From DAOUMF01 sp034411955 (GTDB lineage Bacteria; Chloroflexota; Dehalococcoidia; SM23-28-2; RBG-16-64-32): a stretch of 12,278 bases of DNA. Positions within the stretch are counted from its first letter, which is position 1. Every line of letters starts with the position of its first letter. The notes below the pieces were generated by a model. The model saw nothing but the letters and a program-made list of their open reading frames with translations, was not told where the DNA came from and did no database searches. This document shows, in pieces, positions 7,746-12,278 of the stretch. Where the stretch lies: positions 1-12,278 of the forward strand of contig DAOUMF010000175.1 in NCBI GenBank assembly GCA_034411955.1, written 5' to 3'. Position numbers and translations under genes: made by a program.

Positions 7746-7768
7746 TTGGCCTGTGCTAGCCAGGCCAA
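7746..7768. repeat. Perfect 8-bp inverted repeat in the nadK leader
   Basis: TTGGCCTG (7746-7753) and its exact reverse complement CAGGCCAA (7761-7768) flank a 7-nt centre, TGCTAGC. It lies 41 bp upstream of the nadK ATG. It has no T tract on either side, so it is unlikely to be a terminator. It could be a regulator's operator overlapping the transcription start or a stem at the 5' end of the nadK mRNA. The symmetry is seen directly; the role is inference. Confidence 0.6.
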
Positions 7769-7851
7769 AGAATAACACCTATCCTTCCGTACTGCGAGTG
7801 GGAAGCGGCTTCAGGCGCGTGCCAGCCAGGTGTCGAAGTCCTTGGCGGCTT

Positions 7852-7874
7852 CTTCCTGCAAGATAGGCAGGAAG
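7852..7874. repeat. Perfect 8-bp inverted repeat with 7-nt centre
   Basis: CTTCCTGC (7852-7859) and GCAGGAAG (7867-7874) pair perfectly around AAGATAG, with one more possible T-G pair outside. The geometry matches the repeat at 7746-7768, but the arm sequences differ. No T run follows on either strand, so no terminator is called. Confidence 0.5.
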
Positions 7875-7942
7875 GTGCCTGTCCGCGTACATGGTTTGCA
7901 TGCTGGCTTGCCTGCCCGTTAGCGGCTTCGTCGCCGGGGCCG

Positions 7943-7948
7943 TATAAT
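7943..7948 (+). promoter_or_regulatory. Perfect TATAAT -10 box just upstream of the small membrane ORF
   Basis: TATAAT matches the -10 consensus at all six positions and stands out in a GC-rich setting. Only 9 bp lie between it and the ATG at 7958, so the mRNA would begin at or within a few bases of the start codon, giving a leaderless transcript. The -35 region is poor (TTAGCG with an 18-bp spacer is the nearest), so strength is uncertain. Confidence 0.5.
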
Positions 7949-7957
7949 CAGTAGGCG

Positions 7958-8059
7958 ATGGAGCGAAGCAAGGACATTGTGGTCAACGCCTTCGGGCTGG
8001 TGGTGTTCCTGGGCACCATCTCCTTCGTGGCGGCGCTGATAGTCCGCGCGCTAGTTTAG
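7958..8059 (+). CDS. Small single-helix membrane peptide, unknown function
   Basis: This 33-residue ORF is not recognised as any known family. It begins MERSKDIVVN, then has a continuous hydrophobic stretch from about residue 8 to 29 (AFGLVVFLGTISFVAALI), and ends VRALV before TAG. The charge layout, short polar N-terminus, one helix and a single Arg at the end, looks like a designed membrane peptide rather than chance. It is the only + strand ORF between 2746 and the right edge that I consider real. Support: a perfect TATAAT 9 bp upstream, and a location in a gap between genes. Against: no ribosome site (not needed if leaderless) and no homologue I can name. It could be a small subunit of a membrane complex. 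Confidence 0.5.
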   Translation: MERSKDIVVNAFGLVVFLGTISFVAALIVRALV

Positions 8060-8112
8060 GCCAAGGCTCGACGGCGGCGCGTCTGGCGGGTCGCTTTCGT
8101 CGTTGTTCGCAG

Positions 8113-8125
8113 CCCGGTGCCCGGG
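8113..8125. terminator. Weak GC hairpin between the converging small ORF and tlyA
   Basis: CCCGG (8113-8117) and CCGGG (8121-8125) can pair around TGC. It lies 53 bp after the small ORF stop and 20 bp after the tlyA stop on the other strand. No T run follows on either side, so it is at best a weak two-way terminator. Confidence 0.2.
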
Positions 8126-8145
8126 ATTGAAGATGCCAGCCTTCG

Positions 8146-8877
8146 TCACGGGGCGGCCTCTCTCAGGTGGAAGAAGAACTCGCGGTTGCCTGCGGGGCCC
8201 AGCAGCGGCGACGCGGTCAGCCCCAGGACCCGGAAGCCGCTCTTTACACACCAGGCAGCGAAGCGGCCGATAAGCTTGGCGTGCATCTGCGGGTCGCGGA
8301 TGACGCCGCCCTTGTCCACCTCCCGCCGGGCGGCCTCGAACTGGGGCTTGAGCAGCGCCACGATGCTCCCTTCGGGCCGGAGCAGACGCCTGACCGCTGG
8401 CAGCACCTGTCGCAGGGAGATGAACGCTACGTCCACCGTCACCAGGTCAACGGGCTCCGGAAGCGCCTCCAGATAGCGAGCGTTGACGCCTTCCATCACC
8501 ACCACTCGCGGCTCTCGGCGCAGGCGCATGTCCAGTTGGCCTCGTCCCACATCGATGGCGTAGACGCGGGAGGCGCCGCGCTGGAGGAGGCAGTCCGTGA
8601 AGCCCCCCGTGGACGCCCCAATATCGGCGGCCACGGCGCCGGCGACGTTGATCCCGAAGACGTCCAGGGCGTGCTCCAGCTTGTCGCCGCCGCGGCTAGC
8701 GTAGCGCGGCCCCGCCAGGAGGCGCAGGCTCACGCCCTCGTCGACGAGGCTGCCTGGCTTCACCGCGGGCCTGTCGTCGACCAGTACGGAGCCAGCCATC
8801 ACGACGGCGCGCGCCTTCTCGGGGCTGTCGACCAGGCCGCGCTCTAGCAGCAGCAGGTCCAGCCTCCGCTTGCCCAT
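8146..8877 (-). CDS. tlyA: TlyA-family rRNA 2'-O-methyltransferase (S4 domain plus FtsJ-like domain)
   Basis: The protein has 243 residues in two parts. Residues 1-60 form an S4 RNA-binding domain (RRLDLLLLERGLVDS, then KARAVVMAGSVLVDD). Residues from about 60 onward form a Rossmann methyltransferase: the SAM site DIGASTGGFTD at 85-95 and a K-D-K-E style set with Lys66, Asp149, Lys177 (LLKPQFEA) and Glu233 (NREFFFHL). In mycobacteria TlyA methylates cytidines of 16S and 23S rRNA and its loss gives capreomycin resistance; other members were named haemolysins. The start is ATG. An extended -10-like TGCTATCCT ends 10 bp before it (8896-8888), so it may have its own promoter and a very short leader. 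It sits 73 bp after the hydrolase gene start on the same strand. Confidence 0.93.
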   Translation of the reverse strand: MGKRRLDLLLLERGLVDSPEKARAVVMAGSVLVDDRPAVKPGSLVDEGVSLRLLAGPRYASRGGDKLEHALDVFGINVAGAVAADIGASTGGFTDCLLQRGASRVYAIDVGRGQLDMRLRREPRVVVMEGVNARYLEALPEPVDLVTVDVAFISLRQVLPAVRRLLRPEGSIVALLKPQFEAARREVDKGGVIRDPQMHAKLIGRFAAWCVKSGFRVLGLTASPLLGPAGNREFFFHLREAAP

Positions 8878-8950
8878 GGCATACCCCAGGATAGCACGAA
8901 CACCGAGGTGCCACGGTCGAAGTCAACCCGACGAGTGCCGGTTCGAGGGA

Positions 8951-9670
8951 CTATGTCTGGATCGCGGCCAGGTAGGCCGCCAGCTCGTCGGGGGCCGAGA
9001 GAAACGGCGAATGGCAAGTATCCATCGAGATCACGGTCTGGCACGGGACTGCCGTGTACATTTTCTTCTGGACAGAGGGAGAGATCGCCCTATCACGGAG
9101 GCACTCGATGTAGATTCGCGGCACTCTGCCGAATCTCTCCGCGGTGGTGTGCAGGGGTGTGGCGAAGGGGGCCGCCGCCTGCGGAACCAAGAGGGATTTG
9201 GCTCTCGCCGCGTCCTCATCGGAGCAGTCGCCGTAGAAGGCTTCGTTGAGGGCGTCATCTCTGACCGTCGCGCTGCTTTGATCGTCGGTCATGACCAGAT
9301 TGGGGAGGACCAGAGCCTCCGCATCGTCCTGAGCGACTTGGAGGAGGGTTTCGCCGTCGCGCAGCAGGAAAGCGGACAGGTATACCAGGGCCTTCACCCT
9401 CTCGGGGCGGTACTCGGCGGTTTGGGATATGATGACGCCGCCCATGCTGTGGCCAACGAGGACCACGGGTTCGGATTGGGCCTCTAGGACCTCGACGACG
9501 CGATCTGCGTAGGCTGAAAGGGAGACCTCCGAGATGGGGCTTCTGTCGCTGCCGTGCCCCGGAAGGTCAGGGGCCACCGCTTTGTGCCCCTGCTTCTCCA
9601 GCAGCGGCACGACCTTGTCCCAGCACCAGCCGCCATGCCATGCCCCATGAATCAGCACGTAGGTAGCCAC
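8951..9670 (-). CDS. Alpha/beta hydrolase of the plant methylesterase / hydroxynitrile lyase-like group
   Basis: The protein has 239 residues and a single alpha/beta-hydrolase domain without signal peptide, so probably a cytoplasmic esterase. Seen: an oxyanion-region HGAWHGGWCW at 8-17, the strand-turn DLPGHG at 35-40, the nucleophile elbow GHSMGG with Ser75, an acid candidate Asp193 in ECLRDRAI, and His220 in TCHSPFLSAP. All three triad residues are in place. The HGAxHGxWCW start and the short size recall bacterial relatives of plant methylesterases and hydroxynitrile lyases; the substrate cannot be told. The start is GTG at 9670 with a GGAAGG ribosome site about 7 nt upstream. It lies 66 bp downstream of clpX on the same strand, so it may ride on the clp transcript, though no functional link is known. 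Confidence 0.88.
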   Translation of the reverse strand: MATYVLIHGAWHGGWCWDKVVPLLEKQGHKAVAPDLPGHGSDRSPISEVSLSAYADRVVEVLEAQSEPVVLVGHSMGGVIISQTAEYRPERVKALVYLSAFLLRDGETLLQVAQDDAEALVLPNLVMTDDQSSATVRDDALNEAFYGDCSDEDAARAKSLLVPQAAAPFATPLHTTAERFGRVPRIYIECLRDRAISPSVQKKMYTAVPCQTVISMDTCHSPFLSAPDELAAYLAAIQT

Positions 9671-9736
9671 GAGAGCCCCTTCCTTCCTGGGATGCTTTAC
9701 GCTGGCTGAGAGGCGACGGCCACGCGCCGGTCTCTG

Positions 9737-11056
9737 TCAGGCCGTCTCGCCTTTGGTCTCGTCCTCCCAGAATTCCACCGCCTGCCCGGAGCGGGTCGTC
9801 AGCAGCGGTCGCCGCAGGCCGCGGATGGAGTCGGCGTCCACGATGCACTTCTTGACGTCGCCCCGGGACGGTATCTCGTACATCACGTCCAGCAGGCAGT
9901 CCTCCAGGACGGTGCGCAGGCCGCGGGCCCCGGTCTTGTGTCGCAGCGACTCCTCGGCCGCCGCCTTAAGGGCATCATCCGTGAAAACCAACTCCACCCC
10001 GTCCAGGGCGAAGAATTCCTGGAACTGCCGCGCGAGGGCGTTCTTGGGCTCGGTGAGGATGCGCACCAGCGCCTCCTCGTCCAGCGATTGCAGGGAGACT
10101 ACCATCGGCATGCGACCGACGAACTCCGGGATCAGGCCGTACCTCAGCAGGTCGTCGTGGCCGGCCTGCTTCAGCAGCTCATCGACGGTCTTCGTGCGGT
10201 CGGTCCCCGACATGTCTGGGCGGAAGCCGATGGTGCGGCGACCTTTGCCGACGCGGGCATCGATGACCGCGTCCAGCCCCTGAAAGGCACCGCCGCAGAT
10301 GAACAGCACGTTGGTCGTGTCGATCTGAATGAAGTCCTGGTGGGGATGCTTGCGTCCTCCCTGGGGCGGCACGTTGGCCACGCAGCCCTCGATGATCTTC
10401 AGCAGCGCCTGCTGGACCCCCTCTCCCGAGACGTCACGGGTTATGGAGGGGTTGTCCCCGCTCTTGCGGGTGATCTTGTCGATCTCGTCGATGTAGATGA
10501 TCCCCCGCTCCGCCTTGGCCACGTCGAAGTCGGCGGCCTGGATGAGGCGCAGGAGGATGTTCTCCACGTCCTCGCCCACGTAACCAGCCTCGGTGAGGGC
10601 GGTGGCATCGGCGATGGTGAAAGGCACATCCAGGATCTTGGCCAGGGTGCGCGCCAGCAGCGTCTTGCCGCATCCGGTCGGGCCCAGGAGCAGGATGTTG
10701 CTCTTCTCCAACTCCACCTTCCGGCTGCCGGTGGCCCCGATGCGCTTGTAGTGGTTGTACACCGCCACTGAGAGCACTTTCTTGGCCTGCTCCTGCCCAA
10801 TCACGTACTCGCCTAGCTGCTCGTAGATCACCTTGGGCGGTGGCAGCCGTTGCAGCGGCACCTTGGACCGTGAGGGGCTGGACTTGTCCTCCTGGATGAT
10901 CTCGCGGCATAGCTCCACGCACTCGTTGCAGATGTAGACGGCGCCAGGCCCGGCGATCAGCCGCCGCACCTGGTCTTGGTTCTTGCCGCAGAACGAGCAA
11001 ACGTAGGTCGCGCGCGTGCTGCCCTTGCCGCCGGGGTCGCCCTTGCCGCTGGGCAT
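9737..11056 (-). CDS. clpX: ATP-dependent Clp protease ATP-binding subunit ClpX
   Basis: ClpX is the AAA+ unfoldase that selects tagged proteins and feeds them to ClpP. The 439-residue protein is complete. Seen: the N-terminal zinc finger with Cys20, Cys23, Cys43 and Cys46; Walker A GPTGCGKT at 125-132; pore loop GYVG at 158-161; Walker B IIYIDE at 186-191; RKH loop at 235-237; the IGF loop at 276-278 that docks onto ClpP; EFVGR at 311-315 with the likely arginine finger; and sensor II GARGLR at 376-381. Everything needed for ClpP partnership is present. The start is ATG, 3 bp after the clpP stop, and its ribosome site AAGGAG lies inside the end of clpP, so translation is probably coupled. 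Confidence 0.98.
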   Translation of the reverse strand: MPSGKGDPGGKGSTRATYVCSFCGKNQDQVRRLIAGPGAVYICNECVELCREIIQEDKSSPSRSKVPLQRLPPPKVIYEQLGEYVIGQEQAKKVLSVAVYNHYKRIGATGSRKVELEKSNILLLGPTGCGKTLLARTLAKILDVPFTIADATALTEAGYVGEDVENILLRLIQAADFDVAKAERGIIYIDEIDKITRKSGDNPSITRDVSGEGVQQALLKIIEGCVANVPPQGGRKHPHQDFIQIDTTNVLFICGGAFQGLDAVIDARVGKGRRTIGFRPDMSGTDRTKTVDELLKQAGHDDLLRYGLIPEFVGRMPMVVSLQSLDEEALVRILTEPKNALARQFQEFFALDGVELVFTDDALKAAAEESLRHKTGARGLRTVLEDCLLDVMYEIPSRGDVKKCIVDADSIRGLRRPLLTTRSGQAVEFWEDETKGETA

Positions 11057-11059
11057 CGT

Positions 11060-11689
11060 CTACTCCTTGGCTGAGTCTGCGCTGGCGGCCGCTGCCAGCT
11101 TGCCGCCCACCAAGACCTCGTCGATGATGCCGTACTCCTTCGCGCCCGCGGCGTCCATGAAGAAGTCCCGGTCCGTATCGTGGGTGATCTCCTCCAGAGA
11201 GCGACCGGTGTGATGGGCCAGGATCTCCTTAACGACCTGATTGCGGCGGATGACCTCCTTGGCCATGATCTCCACGTCGGCCGCCTGGCCGGTGGCGCCG
11301 CCGCGCGCCTGGTGGATGTGGATAGTGGCGTTGGGGAGGGCGTATCGCTTCCCCTTGGTGCCGGCGGCCAGGAGCACCGTCGCCATGCTGGCGCACTCCC
11401 CCACGCAGATCGTGGCCAGATCGCAGCGCAGAAGCTGCATCGTGTCGTATACCGCCAGACCGGCGCTGATGATGCCCCCCGGCGAGTGGATGTACATGTT
11501 GATGTCCTTGTCCGAGTCCTCTCGCTCCAGGTACAGGAGCTGGGCGATGATCAGGTTGGCGATCTGGTCATCGATGGGCGTGCCCAGGAAGATGATCCGC
11601 TCCTTCAGCAGCAGGGAAAAGATGTCGAAGGCGCGCTCCCCTCGCGGGCTCTGCTCCACTACGTAGGGAATGATCAGTTCGGGTCTCAA
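11060..11689 (-). CDS. clpP: ATP-dependent Clp protease proteolytic subunit ClpP
   Basis: ClpP is the serine protease chamber that degrades proteins unfolded by ClpX. The protein has 209 residues. Triad: Ser101 in GECASMATVLL, His126 in IHIHQARGG and Asp175 in DTDRDFF; the His-Asp spacing of 49 equals that of E. coli ClpP. SPGG at 69-72 and LPNATIHIHQ at 118-127 are typical. HQARGG and SMATV differ slightly from the common HQPxGG and SMGAV. The start is TTG at 11689, overlapping the tig stop as TTGA, with GGAGGAG about 6-7 nt upstream; no ATG lies nearby and the next Met is residue 65, inside the fold. The short stretch before FDIFSLLLKERIIFLG fits a propeptide or axial loop. Confidence 0.97.
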   Translation of the reverse strand: MRPELIIPYVVEQSPRGERAFDIFSLLLKERIIFLGTPIDDQIANLIIAQLLYLEREDSDKDINMYIHSPGGIISAGLAVYDTMQLLRCDLATICVGECASMATVLLAAGTKGKRYALPNATIHIHQARGGATGQAADVEIMAKEVIRRNQVVKEILAHHTGRSLEEITHDTDRDFFMDAAGAKEYGIIDEVLVGGKLAAAASADSAKE

Positions 11690-12278
11690 CTCTGCTCCTC
11701 CTCTGCCGCTCTTGCCTTCCGTTTCTTGGCCCCGGCGGCCCTCTTCTCCGGCTCAGGGCCGGACACTATCTCGACAAGACGGCGCAGCGTCTTGCTCGTC
11801 AACAGTGAACGCTCGATAGCCTCGCGGCCGCCCGGGCTCTTGAAGAGCTGGTGGATCTGTGCCGCCTGCGCCCCAGAGGAGCCGACGATGCGTTCGATCT
11901 CGGCGTCTACCTCGGCAGGCTCCACCTTCAGTTGCTCGGCCTCGGCCAGGGCTGTGAGCACCAGCGAGCGGCGCAGCCGCTCCTCGGCCGTTTCCCGCAG
12001 CGCCTCCCTGACCTCCTGGACCGGCTTCTGTCCGCCATAAGCGGACTCCATGTACCGGTCGACGTCCATGCCGGATGTTCGTGCCTCATCCCTGAGCGAT
12101 CGATCGATCTCTCGCTCCACCAGCACCGGCGGGTACTCCACCTCCTGGGCCCGCTCCAGCAGCGCTGTCACGGACTCATCGTGGTACTGCTCCTCGGCCT
12201 CTGCCCCTCGACGGTCGCGGATCTGCGCGTCCAGGTGCTGACGCAGCGCCTGGACGCTGGCAAAGCCCTCCCCTACCT
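11686..12278 (-). CDS. tig: Trigger factor, C-terminal part (5' end outside the window)
   Basis: 196 residues are visible and the frame stays open to the right edge, so the ribosome-binding and most or all of the PPIase domain lie outside. What is seen is the helical substrate-binding C-terminal domain: GEGFASVQALRQHLDAQ near the edge, then YPPVLVEREIDRSL, which matches the trigger factor pattern of a proline-flanked hinge and a long helix. The protein ends in a Lys/Ala/Glu-rich tail (RAAGAKKRKARAAEEEQS). Trigger factor shelters nascent chains at the ribosome exit. The order tig-clpP-clpX is the classic operon. The identity rests on the C-terminal domain plus this context; a SurA/PpiC-like protein is less likely. 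Confidence 0.9.
   Translation of the reverse strand, partial: VGEGFASVQALRQHLDAQIRDRRGAEAEEQYHDESVTALLERAQEVEYPPVLVEREIDRSLRDEARTSGMDVDRYMESAYGGQKPVQEVREALRETAEERLRRSLVLTALAEAEQLKVEPAEVDAEIERIVGSSGAQAAQIHQLFKSPGGREAIERSLLTSKTLRRLVEIVSGPEPEKRAAGAKKRKARAAEEEQS

Larger units (their letters stand above)
7705..7957. other. Intergenic stretch upstream of nadK with two inverted repeats
   Basis: I find no convincing gene here. The two perfect inverted repeats are listed separately. A 35-codon open stretch without a start codon lies on the - strand (7918-7811) and reads like a protein C-terminus (see findings). On the - strand an AT-rich TTATTCT (7776-7770) sits directly before the inverted repeat and could be a -10 element of nadK, but no good -35 box is visible at normal distance. 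Confidence 0.4.

Noticed and set aside
6818..7768. 316-codon open frame on the - strand overlapping nadK in another frame
   Set aside because: The translation is rich in Pro, Gly and Arg and has no domain, whereas nadK shows all NAD kinase motifs in its own frame.
8936..8950. GGTTCGAGG resembling a tRNA T-loop
   Set aside because: No acceptor, D or anticodon stem can be formed around it.
9671..9736. Possible terminator between clpX and the hydrolase gene
   Set aside because: Only a poor 4-bp stem (GGCG/CGCC) is present and there is no T tract.
9938..10771. 277-codon + strand frame opposite clpX
   Set aside because: It is a shadow of the conserved clpX gene, with no ribosome site and no motif.

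Overview
This is a GC-rich bacterial chromosomal window of core metabolism and protein quality-control genes. I see no phage, insertion sequence, CRISPR array, tRNA or rRNA. The gene set points to a Gram-positive-type or Chloroflexota-like lineage: two-subunit class I fumarase, an actinobacterial Sdh1-like complex II, tlyA close to nadK, tig-clpP-clpX, and frequent GTG/TTG starts. My best guess is a Chloroflexota (Dehalococcoidia-like) genome, by inference from protein style only. An actinobacterium cannot be excluded.

Layout. On the + strand are the 3' part of the fumarase alpha subunit gene (2-661), the beta subunit gene (700-1269) and a 446-residue lipoprotein with an HEYVH zinc-peptidase motif (1405-2745). 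Facing them on the - strand is a complex II operon transcribed sdhC-sdhA-sdhB (6179 down to 2816), with a plausible sigma-70-type promoter at 6219-6248. Upstream of it on the - strand are a Nudix hydrolase of the ADP-ribose pyrophosphatase type (6241-6795) and NAD kinase (6826-7704). A 441-bp interval follows (7705-8145). It holds two perfect 8-bp inverted repeats with 7-nt loops and, on the + strand, a probable 33-residue one-helix membrane peptide directly behind a perfect TATAAT. Then, all on the - strand, come tlyA (8146-8877), an alpha/beta hydrolase (8951-9670), clpX, clpP and the 3' part of tig (9737-12278).

How they work together. Complex II oxidises succinate to fumarate and fumarase hydrates fumarate to malate, so two consecutive TCA steps sit face to face on opposite strands. 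Complex II is the most interesting part: its membrane subunit lacks the usual SdhC/SdhD form and instead has conserved-looking Cys/His positions, as in the mycobacterial Sdh1 (type F) anchor that binds a Rieske-type [2Fe-2S] cluster. Nudix and NAD kinase both act on the NAD/ADP-ribose pool. Trigger factor and ClpXP form the usual folding and degradation operon, with a TTGA stop/start overlap between tig and clpP. I found no clearly new multi-gene system. The best leads are the Rieske-type anchor, the small membrane peptide with its apparently leaderless promoter, the inverted repeat before nadK and the HExxH lipoprotein.
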